Assembly: GCA_010093485.1 (NCBI GenBank) | Contig: MU001493.1 | Coordinates: 2,468,937-2,532,936, forward strand | Direction of reading: 5' to 3' | DNA length: 64,000 nt | Source of the DNA: Karstenula rhodostoma CBS 690.94 | Taxonomy: Eukaryota; Ascomycota; Dothideomycetes; Pleosporales; Didymosphaeriaceae | Notes under the pieces: model-generated | What the model was told of the DNA's origin: nothing | Database searches by the model: none | The model's input: the letters and a program-made list of their open reading frames with translations, nothing else | Part shown: piece after piece, positions 42,449-53,054 of the stretch | How the letters are laid out: each line of letters begins with the position of its first letter | Numbering within the stretch: the first letter of the stretch is position 1 | Translations under genes and position numbers: made by a program

Positions 42449-43924
42449 ATGAGTGTCTTCCGTAACCACCAGGTCCAGATGCTCGGAAACCCCGAAGACG
42501 CTCCTAAACGCCACGAGCTGGAGATGGTCGCGAACCTTGCCGAGCGTCGTATCGCCCTGAATAGTAGGGGCCCAGCGGACCACCTCTACCATCTGTTCTA
42601 CGCCCTACATAACAACGTCCAAGAGATGCGTCAAGCCTTGAGCGCTCCTGCAGATGGTCCATATGCCTTTCGCCGCATTCTAGACGAGTTCGTCATGATC
42701 GAGCATAGCATCGTAGAGAACTGGAACTTGTCCCGTTTGGGGGGTGTCATCCCACGCTTCCCTGCGGGGGACATCTCAAATAACCTCAATAACTTCCCCC
42801 TTCGAGGTGCAGCGAATGATGTCGGCCAGCATGAGGGCTTCGCGTACATTCCACCAAGCTTGCCGCTCCGTCAGCGTACCACTGGCAATGGACAACCCCT
42901 TCCCTTCGGCGCTGCTGCCGGCCAGGTGAATCAGCAAAACCGTGCAGTCGTTCGACCAGAGCCCGCGATGGTTCCGCGTCCGGCACGCATCCAGCAGCTC
43001 ATCCGTGAACCGGCTAAGCGTCATATGCCCCGAGAGCTCGATATGAATCAGAGTGTGGTCCAAGCGCCGATTGGACGCAATGCTTCAACTGGAGACAAGG
43101 CTCCGGCTGCGATGAAGGCACCCGCTGGACTAAAGGCTCCTACACAACCCCAGGCTCCGATCGTGTCCCAAATCCCGACTAAGAGCAACACACCCCTCGT
43201 CCAAAAGACGAACCTCCAGAAGGTCATGGAGTGGAATCCACAGACGAGCGACGAAGAGAATGGCCCATTCCAGGGCCCCAAACACGCGGAGGCCACGGCC
43301 CGCCAAACCGCCCATGCTGCACTGGAAAATGACACCCTGGTCTGCCATGAAACAGTTGTCAACGGCAAGATGAACACCACTGGTGAGATTGCTGAGATGG
43401 GAATCTCGTCCATCTCAGGGGCTTCGTCCGAGACGTACGCGGCCGTCAGCGAGGACGAGACTCCGACGGCTCAGCCTGCATCGGACGAGCATGATGCTCA
43501 AGAGGTTGTGGGCAATGATCAGCCAAATGACGTGCATGCAACAGACGCTGAATCTGTCCTTTCGGAAGTTCCAGATGACCTGTCGGATCGGAATCCTGAG
43601 AACCTAGGCCAGGACAACATCGACGACCGCCAGGGTGATGCTGAGTCTTCTGCTTTGACTGAAGTGAGTGACTTAACACTGCTGGACGACGGAGACAAGC
43701 CCAAGGCTCAGGCCGACTCTGGTGCAGAGGATACGGACGGTAACGAGTCAGACGACGAGGCCTCAGACGACGAGGACGCGGAGGACCGGCAGTCCAATGA
43801 CGGAAATGAGTCCGAGACGGAGAACGCCGACGACCTGGGGTTTTTGTCTGATACGACTACCTCTGAGGACTACGACTCTACGAGCGACTACGACCCTGCT
43901 CCGAAGAAGCGCCGTCTTCGTTAG
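42449..43924 (+). CDS. Orphan modular protein C (M1 with acidic C-terminal half)
   Basis: 491 aa from MSVFRNHQVQMLGNP; the frame is open to 42188 but the TATA box lies inside that extension, so the later ATG is preferred. M1 at about 35-140: ADHLYHLFYALHNNVQEMRQ, ILDEFVMIEHSIVENWNLSR, and NNFPLRGAANDVG at about 115, aligning with A and B. M2 and M3 are missing. The middle is Pro/Ala-rich with a short repeat (APAAMKAPAGLKAPTQPQAP). The last third is strongly acidic (many Asp, Glu and Ser) and ends in the basic PAPKKRRLR. M1 attached to an acidic region and NLS-like end recalls nuclear regulators or histone-binding tails, but this is inference. Single exon. Confidence 0.78.
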   Translation: MSVFRNHQVQMLGNPEDAPKRHELEMVANLAERRIALNSRGPADHLYHLFYALHNNVQEMRQALSAPADGPYAFRRILDEFVMIEHSIVENWNLSRLGGVIPRFPAGDISNNLNNFPLRGAANDVGQHEGFAYIPPSLPLRQRTTGNGQPLPFGAAAGQVNQQNRAVVRPEPAMVPRPARIQQLIREPAKRHMPRELDMNQSVVQAPIGRNASTGDKAPAAMKAPAGLKAPTQPQAPIVSQIPTKSNTPLVQKTNLQKVMEWNPQTSDEENGPFQGPKHAEATARQTAHAALENDTLVCHETVVNGKMNTTGEIAEMGISSISGASSETYAAVSEDETPTAQPASDEHDAQEVVGNDQPNDVHATDAESVLSEVPDDLSDRNPENLGQDNIDDRQGDAESSALTEVSDLTLLDDGDKPKAQADSGAEDTDGNESDDEASDDEDAEDRQSNDGNESETENADDLGFLSDTTTSEDYDSTSDYDPAPKKRRLR

Positions 43925-45212
43925 ATTTCCGTCAAGGGGAACTGTGTGAGCAGAGATTGAAGTCTGGCTGTGTCACTCGCAGTCTTATCTCTTGCTTTTG
44001 CTTTGTACTCCAAAGCTATCCGATTCAAGTCGGAACTGTTCTGCATTGCATGGATATCTCGATTTTGGCTGAGTTTTGTCGAGTGTGGAATCGATCATCG
44101 TGCCTCATTTAGTCGGCATTCGGATTATTTTCAATAGCAGAGACCAGCATGATAGCTGCTGTCACGGTCATGAATAGAATCAAATACCCTTTGCGAACTT
44201 GCAGTGCCCTATCCAGTCCAGACCCGTGATTGAACGTTCACCAGTACAACAGACTGAACACATCACAACAATACCATGTTCAATTTACACGCCACATGTC
44301 ATGCACCGGAAAAAAAACTGTATCGAAAGTCGCACGAATTTCATTGATCTATGGTACATTGGGGGCCTTTTGGCCCATTCCTAGCCAGCCATGCGGCCGG
44401 CATTATCGGAACAATAAGTGAGCTATTGCGATCCTATACGCAGCTGCAAAACCGAGAACAAAATGAAGAACAAAAACAAAACCGTAGAAAACATGACCGA
44501 GCTGCACTAGTCGGAGATCCCAGATGAGGCCGAGTACTCCAACCGTTGATGAAAGATGAACGCAAGCAAAAGAAAAGTCAAGGCAAGCATAAGCCATGTC
44601 CGAGCTGCACTAGTCGGAGATGCCAGATATTCCCGTGAACTCTTCAAAATCAAAGTGATGAACCCAGAATGCCAGAGAAATAAAACAAAAGCAATTGAAC
44701 CCGAAAAAACTCCAGTCGGAAGAAATGGGGGAAATCCCGATCCAACTTGCTGTCGACAAAGTGATAAGGACCTGAGGCCCTCAAAAGCAAGCCAAAGCAA
44801 GCATGTCCAAGCGATGTCAGCCGGACAAGTGGCGATTTCCCAAATCCAATGGTCGTACAAGAAAACCCGAGGGTTGAAAACGTACGCCGGTGGAAGACAG
44901 TCCACAAAGAAAATTAATTGTGTCAGTATCAGGCGAGTCGAACAGCGCCAACTCAACCCCGAAGGAGGAGTCAAGCACTGCAACTCTAACCCTAAGACAG
45001 ACCGCGAGAAAGATTAGTCATGCTACTACAAGGCGAGTCGAACAGTGCCAACTCAACCCCAAAGGGGGAGTCGAGCACTGCAACTCTAACCTTGTAGCGT
45101 AAGGTTGACAGGATGGCGATAACCTAGTTGAGTTAGAATCAACCAAAGCCAAGATTTCGTAGGAACGTCTTACCAGAGGTCAAGGCCAAGTGTCAAGCTT
45201 TGCATGAATGTC
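43925..45212. other. Intergenic between C and D, with decayed ~100-bp tandem repeats
   Basis: A-rich. The ORF at 44556-45017 is a by-product of the repeats described separately; no gene is supported. Confidence 0.45.
44492..45094. repeat. Decayed direct repeats with ~100-bp spacing
   Basis: Pair 1: CATGxCCGAGCTGCACTAGT and the following 14 bases at 44492-44525 and 44595-44628 (two mismatches, spacing 103). Pair 2: a 64-bp unit beginning AGGCGAGTCGAACAGYGCCA at 44931 and 45031 (spacing exactly 100, few mismatches). They suggest an old tandem array of about 100-bp units. Confidence 0.7.
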
Positions 45213-47075
45213 TCAATACGATCCGTAATGATAGACGCCCTGGCTGATGGCGGTCTCACTCCACCAGCCATGATCGCGCCTCCACTGGGTAATCTGCGCA
45301 AGATGGTCATCGTACTCGGTCCAGGTTACGACATTGAAGTACAGCCATTGGTCCTTAGCCCAGCGGATGTTCTCGGCCCAATCGCTCATGTCCCTAGGGT
45401 CCGGGTCGCCGAGACGCCACAGCTCACGGAAAGGAGCCTGTGTACGGGGGCCATTGTTGAAACGCTGGGAGGAGAGTGCGGACTCCCACATCTGCTCGTT
45501 GGTGGTGCAGCTCTCTTCGGCGTAGAGCCACTTGTTGCGGTCGTCGACAACGAGGCGATTGTGGTCGAGGACAGGAGCGGGGACCTGGACGGGAGCACGA
45601 GCTTCCAAGGCGCGCGACTGGAAGAAGATAACAGGATCCATCTGGGTATATCGAACATGCACAGGGTCACCGTGAGTGTGTCCGAGAAGGGCGGGGTCGA
45701 TCATGTGGTCAGGAACGTTGGGCATTGTGGCCATGGTAGGCATGCCAGACATGGGAGTAGCATTGACGATAGGTGTGTATGCTCGGGTTGCTTTAGCGGC
45801 GCGGGGAGTCTTCGGTGTCTCCTTGTAGATGGCCTTCTGCGTGAGGCGGCGGCCCTTCATGGCTGAGGCGCGTACAGGTCGCTTAGGCTCGGGCGCGAGG
45901 AAGTCATCGCTAGTGTCGTCTTTGGCGTCGGGCAGGCTCTCTGAGTCGCTGGTATCGTTGCCAGTGAACTCGCTCTCGCCAGAAGATGCGCGGGCAGACT
46001 TGCGCTTCTTCTTGGCCGGCTCGTAGGTGTTGATATTCTTGTAAGGCGTGCTGGTATCTGAGTCTGACTCTCGCAGATCCTTCACGTCTTGCGTGGCGAG
46101 CCTACCGCTGCGACGCTTGCCGCCGCTGGCTGCGGTGTCGCGGTCTGGAGCGTTGAATTCAGCATAGCCGCGTTTCTTCGGTGTCGCGAGACGCATATCG
46201 GAGTTGTGCGTGCTGCCAGTTGTGTTTGGCGTGTCAAAGCGAACCTGTTGGACCAAGGGAGTGGCGGGAGTGGTGGGGAAGATGGGAGCGACGGGGAGTT
46301 GTTGATAGCGAGCAGCAGAAGAAATAGAGTCGGGCTCTGCTGAGTGGCGCTTGAAGGCTTGCTCGTCGGGGTGAGAGTGAGAGGCGGTCTGCGCTCCGCC
46401 AAGGTGATTCACCAGCTTTCGGAAATCAACGGGAAAGAGCCAGGACTCGCTGGGGTGGTTGACAGCGTGCAGAACGCAGCGCGTGAGGTCGAGCGCGTCA
46501 TCACCAGAAGGGTGCTGTTTGACGGCTTGAGCGAGGTCGCGAAATTGAATCGGCTCAGCCTCTACATTCTCGGCCGCCTTGGAGCCTTGCTTGGGGTGAG
46601 TGACACGCGGCGTACGGAAGCTGGAGACACTGAGAGAGGCAGGATCGTGCGGAGTTGCGGCGTCTGGGTGGACGTCGCTGCGCTTGTGTTTACCGGCAGT
46701 CCATTTGCCGACTCCAGAAGCTCGCATAGCACATTGCAACATGACGCATATGGAGTTCATGCTAATAGTGTTGTTACCGGGCAAGGTCCGGTATTTGTTG
46801 ACTACGTACAATTAGTGTAGGCCTGTGAAAAGGTATTGACGAGACTTACGCATGCCTGCAATGACCTTGGCCTTGCCGCTGTTTAGCACGAAACGGTCGA
46901 TGACATCCACGGACTTGAGCCAATGCGGAAAGTATGCCAGGATCTCAGCGGCGGTAGCATTGCCGGAGTGGAACGGCATGTTCCAGTGAGGGCTGGTCGG
47001 ACCAAAGGCATCATTGGCGGCACGGACGTGACGCGGACGCGTGCTGCCAGAGGTCGTTTTCGACTTGGGAGCCAT
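45213..47075 (-). CDS. Orphan modular protein D (M2-M3-M4), two exons
   Basis: Exon 1 is 46850-47075, exon 2 45213-46801; the 48-nt intron (donor GTAAGT, branch CTAAT, acceptor TACGTAG) joins AGM to LNKYRTLPG in frame and lies inside M2. Length 604 aa, start MAPKSKTTSGSTRPRHV. M2: NMPFHSGNATAAEILAYFPH, SVDVIDRFVLNSGKAKVI (about 32-75). M3: EPIQFRDLAQAVKQHPSGDD, ALDLTRCVLHAVNHPSESW and FPVDFRKLVNHLGG (about 158-205). A Ser/Asp/Lys-rich middle has NLS-like KKKRKSARAS. M4: NGPRTQAPFRELWRLGDPDP, DMSDWAENIRWAKDQW, TWTEYDDHLAQITQWRRDHG (about 525-590). M1 is absent. IDPALL occurs at about 425. It diverges from E with 675 bp between the starts. Confidence 0.8.
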
Positions 47076-47750
47076 GTTGTTGGTACAACAGTGTACCCTG
47101 CCTTTGAGGGGGTGACGTATACACGAGAAGCAAGGCTTTGGCTACAATGGAGTGCCGGCGGGTACAGATGTACTGCTTGCAAAGCAAATAGCTTGGGCCA
47201 AAAAAGATCTTCAAAGACCTGATGCTGGACGGTGGAGGGGTAAGGTGAGCTCGTGCAATGGAGCGTCGAGCGGGAGAAGACGCGACAAGACGCGAAACAG
47301 ACTTGAGGAGTGCAAAATATTTGCGTGATACGAGCTCGTACGATGTAGCGTTGGAGCAACAGTGAGGGGGTCAAAGATTGTTGCAATGTGTGCCAAAAGG
47401 TTGAGGGACAAGATTGAGGTGAGGGGTTGAGGGGTTGAGTGCAGAAAGTGAAGGAAGCTGGTGCGAAGCTTCCAGCTCGCTAATTTCGCTGCGGTTGATA
47501 GTGACGTCGGCTCGGCGACAGAGCTCGCTTTTGTTGTTATTGTGGCGACTATCGCGACCGCGTTGCCCGGGCGCGCTCCACCGCGCAGCTGCCATATTCG
47601 GACTGTGATTGCGTTCCGACAGCTTGATGGGTTTGGTAGCACCCTTCTCTGGTGTATAGACGCAGTTGAGAAGCACTATACTCCCCAGCGTTGACAGCTT
47701 TGCCGAGCTCATCGCTTCCTCTTTTGTCATCCGCGATATCACCACGGCAG
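47076..47750. other. Divergent intergenic region shared by D and E
   Basis: 675 bp between two start codons facing away from each other; no TATA box close to either, unlike A, B, C and J. Probably a bidirectional promoter. No coding. Confidence 0.5.
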
Positions 47751-49184
47751 ATGTCGGACTCCAACAAAGCCCTTTCTGTAGAGACCGTTATGCAGAATCT
47801 CCGCTTCCCTAATGCAAACTTGACCGCGATCGAGCTCCTCACTTTCTTGCCGGGCTGTCTCAACTCCCCAGACATCATTTATCGCTTTGCCTCGAACGGA
47901 ATCTCGTGGGACGCCATCCTCTCCATCGTCAACACGAATCGTATCCTCGAACAAGAATGGACCGCAGAATACTGCTACAGAACGGCGAGAAACGCGATGA
48001 GGCACGCTGGCCATAACGACTGGACTCTCAAGAAGCACCCACAGTACTTCGGGGACAGACTGCGAAGCTGGAATGCGGCAAACCTAAACGTGAGTGGCTT
48101 CAGGACCTCGCTAAGCACTTCTGGCGAGCGCAAACCTGACGCTGACATCCGGTTTGCTCGTTTGGCGGACGGTGTCAAGCATATGCCAAAAGGCGATGAT
48201 GCGTTGGACTTCACGAGAATGATCCAACACTGCGTCCAGAACCCAACAGAAGACTGGATGTACCCTTCGAACTACGACTTATTGCTCGAACATCTGGGAG
48301 GTCAGAAGCAACCCGTTGCGACAAACATGGACCGCCCAATCTTCGCGCGTTGGGAGCACGTTATACCTCACAAACCTCGCAGCAGTAGGTCAGCTGTGAT
48401 AGTTCCGCAGCCTAAGAAGCCACTTCCTGGACGATCAGCCACGCCGCAAACCGATGTGCAAGCATCCAGGCGGTCAGGTCGTCGAGGACGGCCGTCTCTA
48501 AAGAAGCGCGAGCTCCAAGAGGGTAAGTCAAGGCCGCCTCATCGGTGGTAGTAGAGTGGTGACAGACGCGCTGACTGCTTGATAGACGATCTCCTCTCGG
48601 GAGCTGAAGACAGCGGTGTCGAAGACCAGAACGAAGAGTACGTCCCCAAACCGACACGATGGGTGAAGCCGCCTATCACAGGTGGTGCAATGTCATCCCA
48701 AGCTCTTCAATATGCCTTCGAGGCACAGCCATCATCCGAAGCCAACGATAAGTTTGACGCATACGCCTTTGGCAATGGCCCACGCACATTCGCGCCATTT
48801 CGCCCACTGCACCTCATCACCGTTGGGAACCTGAAGTTCGACGACCTGAGTGGCTGGGCAGAAAATCTCCGGTGGGCAGCCGAACAACACTCCACGTTTG
48901 GTGAAACAGGTTGGACAGAGTGCCCGGAGCACATGGAGCGGATCGCTGAGATCCGCCGGGAGCAGACATGGGCGTCCGCCGAACTAGTCCTCTCTATTGA
49001 AGACAATCAGCAGGAGGAGGACGAAGACGCGGCCTGGGTAGAAGCAATGGTGGAGGGAACATTGGCCTCGATGAACAGGCGCGAGCCCAATCAGCGAATG
49101 TGGGTCTGGGGAGACATCTGCGAAGAGTACATCGATGCACAGGGCAGGTCGCAAATCAGGCCCCGCCCATGGCCACGTCGCTGA
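47751..49184 (+). CDS. Orphan modular protein E (M2-M3-M4 with AT-hook-like motif), two exons
   Basis: Exons 47751-48522 and 48586-49184 (63-nt intron, GTAAGT, branch CTGAC) give 456 aa; without splicing the frame stops at 48551. Start MSDSNKALSVETVMQN. M2: NLRFPNANLTAIELLTFLPG, SPDIIYRFASNGISWDAILS (about 16-70). M3: IRFARLADGVKHMPKGDDAL, DFTRMIQHCVQNPTEDWMYP (about 133-190). At about 243 GRRGRPSLKKR has the R-G-R-P core of an AT-hook flanked by basics. M4: GPRTFAPFRPLHLI, DLSGWAENLRWAAEQH, GWTECPEHMERIAEIRREQT (about 322-385). An acidic tail follows. Closest in layout to D, from which it is divergently transcribed. Confidence 0.82.
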
Positions 49185-49720
49185 GGCGGTCGCGCACGCG
49201 ACCTGTATATCGTCCTAGGGTGTGCTGTTGATTTGCGCAAAGCAAAGCGTGAGGATGGTGTTTGCAGCGTTCTGGGAGGGTTGACGCAGCAGCCTGAGGT
49301 CCAAACAAAGTTTCCCCGGCCCCTGCACCAACCTTCCCCCATCAGGCAAGCCTCGGCTGCACCCTGGAGCAAGTGGCGATCATGAAACAACCCTGCAACA
49401 AACACTCGCTCTTCAAACACACTCTCAATCGTTTGCCAGCTGCGGTCGTTTCCTATTGCATTCGATGGGCCAACCACGACGAGGTGGACGTGATGGCGCC
49501 AATCATGTGGTGCGAGGCGCGACAGGAAGTTTCGCTTCCGAGTCTCGACGGCAGCTGCATGAATTTCAACAGGGCTGGATGCAGATCACGGGAGGTATAT
49601 AGGATGTTCTTCTCGTACTGATGGAGGACACAATCGACATTTCTTTGCTTCATCACATCAACTGCTGGACCGTTTGCATTCGTCTTACACAATTATATTT
49701 TGATTAATTCATTGCCCAAC
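49185..49720. other. Intergenic between E and the Met-rich gene
   Basis: No supported gene; ends in an AT-rich 5' flank (TTATATTTTGATTAATTC) just before 49721. Confidence 0.5.
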
Positions 49721-50246
49721 ATGCACGCCTTCAAGATCCCCGCTTCCGTCCTGTTGTTCGCGCTCTCCGTTCTTGCTCAGAAAGGTAAGACTCCCTAGCA
49801 CCTGCTATTCCACGATAGGCCGTCAGCCCGGAAACCTAACAATTTAATAGAGCCGTCCGGTACACCGGGCTCAGCCATGCCTGTGGTAACCATGATGTGG
49901 GGCGACTCCAAGCCTACAAACGCAGCTCTTGCAGCTTCAGCCGAGTCTGCCGGCAGTGTAAGTGCTTATCGTACCGTTTCTCGCTCATGCTAACCTGTTG
50001 CAGGCTATGTCCTCTCAGATGGCTACTGCTGAAGCAGAGATGAACATGTCTGGCATGCCCATGCCCACTTCTACGACAAAGGCTATGTCTGCGGTGGCAG
50101 ATATGAGCATGAGCGGCATGAGTGGTATGAGCATGGAGACAGCCAGCGCTACGGGTATGATGATGGGAGGCGCTCCACAAGACACAGTTTGGGGTGCAGG
50201 CGTTGCAATGGTGATGGTGGGAGTCGGAGCTGCGTTGGTGGTGTAA
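49721..50246 (+). CDS. Small Met-rich secreted, possibly GPI-anchored protein, three exons
   Basis: Exons 49721-49784, 49851-49957 and 50004-50246 give 137 aa; introns of 66 and 46 nt each have GTAAG donors and CTAAC branch sites, and phases agree. Signal peptide MHAFKIPASVLLFALSVLAQ. The middle is Ala/Ser-rich. From about residue 65 comes a Met-rich stretch (EMNMSGMPMPTSTT, MSMSGMSGMSMETASATGMM): 18 or so Met in 60 residues in M-x-M and M-x-x-M spacing, like methionine copper-binding motifs of Ctr transporters. The C-terminus is hydrophobic (VAMVMVGVGAALVV) after a Gly/Ala site, fitting either a GPI signal or a single membrane segment. No catalytic domain. Role unknown; copper binding is a guess. 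Confidence 0.75.
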
Positions 50247-50560
50247 GGGGCTCACGAATACGAATTTATCTGTAAATCTTAACAACACATCGTTTTTGCT
50301 ATGTACGTGCTAAAATGCCGTGCCCAAGTCCTGCGCATGGAGCGCCGCATACAATCGATGAGCGCCTCTTATCGTTACCATGATCAAACTCAGCGTTATT
50401 CATAATAGCAGTATCTCCTGCGAAAGAATGCCTGGGTCCTCTTGTCCATTGGCTGCGACAGAGACATCCAGCACTAACTCATAGTACTGCCAACTGTTTC
50501 ACCGTAGCAATACCCCGCCTGATCTGTAGATGTCTTATCTTTAGATCCAGCCCAGATCCA
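50247..50560. other. Convergent 3' ends of the Met-rich gene and gene F
   Basis: 314 bp between two converging genes; no coding or repeat seen. Confidence 0.5.
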
Positions 50561-52543
50561 CTAGTCCGATCGGCTAGAGTCGATCTGCATACGAGAACTA
50601 CCGGAAGAGCCCTCGAACGGCTCATTGTGCTTGATTGCCTTCTCCAGATACTCTGGCGCAGGCTCGCTGAAAAGTTGCTCATAGTCCTCGGCGGTAAAGC
50701 GAGGCGGTGGAACATATACACCAAGCTGCTGCTGTAACGTAGCTATAGAATCATCCATCGCCCGTTGCCGGTCGCCTTGCGATTGTTCCCAGATTTCTTC
50801 ATAAGCTTCAGCTTGCAGTTTCAGACTGATCTGAGCCAGATGCTCCGGACTGTGGTGCCAATCGATATCTTTTTGATCCGGCCGACGAGCGTACCAAATG
50901 GCCGATCCAAGTTGAAAAGCCTCAGAGGTTGTGTCGTTGCTAGGGAGAGACTCAACATCTAGATCACGAAGCAGTTGGGTGCTTTGATTCTGTCCCTGGT
51001 GCTCGCGGGGAGACTTCAACGGTGTGCGAGTCATTGTGGAATCTGCCTTGAAATCCTGCGTGAGCTGTGATGCGTTGTGCGGAGAGCGAGAGACAGATGA
51101 ATGACTGGTCTTAGACATCCGAGGCGTACCCTGTGGGGGAGACTTCGGCAGCGGAGAAGAGCTCTCGGATGGGATGGACCAGTCTGTATCCTGCCGCGAT
51201 CCTGGTCGAGTTCGATCGCCACTGGACTCGCCCCTTCCATCCTTCTCTGCCTGCACACCCTTCCGGAGTGCCTTCTTCGCCTTGTAAAGCTTTCTATATC
51301 GCATGACAATAGATTTGTCTCGGTGTTGCTGGGTAATCAGGGTGGGCCCGATAGTTCTAAGTATGTCGATGAGATCGTCCGGAAACATCAGATCTCGGCC
51401 AGGAAACGTCTTCTTCGCCTGATCGCTGGTTGCGAACTCGATCGAGCGGGTAAGGTCTGCAGCGTCGTTACCTGTTGGAATCTTCCTCACACCTTGCGTG
51501 AGCATGCGGAACGGCACGCTTGTCGGAGCTGGTGCGCGGACACCTTCCTTGATAATCCGATCGGGTACGAACGCGTTCATTGAGATGTTCTTCTCGTCCC
51601 AGTCAGCTGGTTTCGTTTGATTCCTCCGGGTCCAAAGTGTCTTGATCTCCTTCTTGGTCATTTGACGCCAATTTGATGGTCGCAACGCATCTTGATACCC
51701 TTTCGCAATAGTGGCGACGGTTTGAGAGGCAACGCGGTGAATGTCGTTGATCTCGGCATGTATTGGGTTTTCCAAGCCGTTGTTGACGAAGCGTCGCGCG
51801 ATTGTGCTATTACAGTGGAGCATTGGTAGGAACGTAATAATCTCGACAGCCGTGAAGTTCAATGCCGGTTTGTAGTTCTTCGTGAACGCCTGGAAGTTGT
51901 AGTCGTAACGGCCGGATTTATTGAACCCAGCTTCATCCTGGACAACAGCAGGTGGGGCGAGGCTGGTGGTGTCGGTAGGATGGCTTGAGCCTTTCTGAGA
52001 AGGCGCAAGCGCTAGGCTGGTAAACGGCACCATAGGACCACGTGCAGTAGGTAGCGCGCGGCCAAGTTGGTTGTGAGCAGACTCCTGTAGACGTGGCGTG
52101 CGATCGAAACCGATGCTGGGAGAAGCAGTGGCGGACCGCAGTTGCAGTTGCATTCGATCTGTCTCAACGCCAGCCGGTCCCTGGGGCAACCTCTGCGGGT
52201 ACGTGGCTATATTGTCGTCTCTAATAATGTTTTCGTTGACAGATTCGTCTCGGTGAAGGTTTTGTTGATGCAGCAATTGTTCAACGAATGCACCTTCCGA
52301 GGCGTATTGCAGCTGCTCCTGCCAATTTGGCTCTGCACCTGCCACGCGCTGCTTCTTGGAGATGTGCGCATCTGCATCCTCACCCGGATCTGAGCGCATA
52401 TTTCCATCGCCATCCAGATGCTCGTGAGAGTGTTCAGCTGCCATGTTAGGAGAACGGTCAGTGACCGATGGGGTGGATGGAAGCGGCCAACTGATGCGTT
52501 TGACGTAGGGCGATTTGTAGCGAGAAGACATACAGATCTCCAC
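50561..52543 (-). CDS. Orphan modular protein F (M2-M3 and M4-like)
   Basis: 660 aa, single exon, start MEICMSSRYKSPYVKRIS; later in-frame Mets (MSSRYK, MAAEHS) are possible starts. The N-terminal 220 residues are disordered, with SKKQRV at about 63. M2 at about 225-285: PALNFTAVEIITFLPMLHCN, STIARRFVNNGLENPIHAEI. M3 at about 340-410: SVPFRMLTQGVRKIPTGNDA, ADLTRSIEFATSDQAKK, LMFPDDLIDILRTIGP. A Ser/Pro/Thr-rich linker follows. M4-like at about 540-585: GSAIWYARRPDQKDIDWHHS, PEHLAQISLKLQAEAYEEIW. M2 and M3 keep the Asp-Leu-Thr-Arg and phenylalanine-proline landmarks but are clearly diverged from A and B. M1 not detected. Confidence 0.78.
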   Translation of the reverse strand: MEICMSSRYKSPYVKRISWPLPSTPSVTDRSPNMAAEHSHEHLDGDGNMRSDPGEDADAHISKKQRVAGAEPNWQEQLQYASEGAFVEQLLHQQNLHRDESVNENIIRDDNIATYPQRLPQGPAGVETDRMQLQLRSATASPSIGFDRTPRLQESAHNQLGRALPTARGPMVPFTSLALAPSQKGSSHPTDTTSLAPPAVVQDEAGFNKSGRYDYNFQAFTKNYKPALNFTAVEIITFLPMLHCNSTIARRFVNNGLENPIHAEINDIHRVASQTVATIAKGYQDALRPSNWRQMTKKEIKTLWTRRNQTKPADWDEKNISMNAFVPDRIIKEGVRAPAPTSVPFRMLTQGVRKIPTGNDAADLTRSIEFATSDQAKKTFPGRDLMFPDDLIDILRTIGPTLITQQHRDKSIVMRYRKLYKAKKALRKGVQAEKDGRGESSGDRTRPGSRQDTDWSIPSESSSPLPKSPPQGTPRMSKTSHSSVSRSPHNASQLTQDFKADSTMTRTPLKSPREHQGQNQSTQLLRDLDVESLPSNDTTSEAFQLGSAIWYARRPDQKDIDWHHSPEHLAQISLKLQAEAYEEIWEQSQGDRQRAMDDSIATLQQQLGVYVPPPRFTAEDYEQLFSEPAPEYLEKAIKHNEPFEGSSGSSRMQIDSSRSD

Positions 52544-53054
52544 ACGCAGAGTTGAGCAGAGGAGTGATGCATGCGGGTAGGCGATACGTTACTGCCCATG
52601 AGGATCATATAAGGTCTTAAACTGCGGGATCCATGACGGTGAATGCTGATGAGTCATGTGATCTTGTCTTGCTCAGGCCATGCCTGGAACATCCTTGCGC
52701 GTCGGAGAAACTCAACTCTGACTCACGGTACAGGATTTTGAAGTCAAGAGCTGGATTGATTGGAAGGAGATCTTGCGATGAAATTATAGGCAAGTGTAGA
52801 TGTATGAGGCTTCTTACTACCCGCTACGCTACGGTGAAACCACTCAAAGTAGGAAGGTGGTGTAAGTCACGAATGATCCCATCGCCTCTATCCATGCGAA
52901 CGGTCGGCTAAGTACCTAGTTGCCCATTCCACAGGCAACGTGTTTATGTCTTTTTGGCGTTTCCGCCAGAAGGATCCCAAGACTTCCCAAAAGTCCGAGC
53001 CTGTACGCACATGCAACCTTTCAGGTAGCAGATCGTCGTATACGGCCGCGACAG
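52544..53054. other. Intergenic between F and G
   Basis: A TTATATGA sequence on the minus strand (about 52,606-52,613) lies some 65 nt before the ATG of F. No gene supported. Confidence 0.4.

Noticed and set aside
44556..45017. 153-codon ORF
   Set aside because: Built on the decayed 100-bp repeats (RVEQxQLNPxGGVxHCNSN recurs because the DNA does).
45204..45866. 220-codon plus-strand ORF opposite gene D
   Set aside because: Antisense shadow of D, whose M4 module and splice site support the minus strand.
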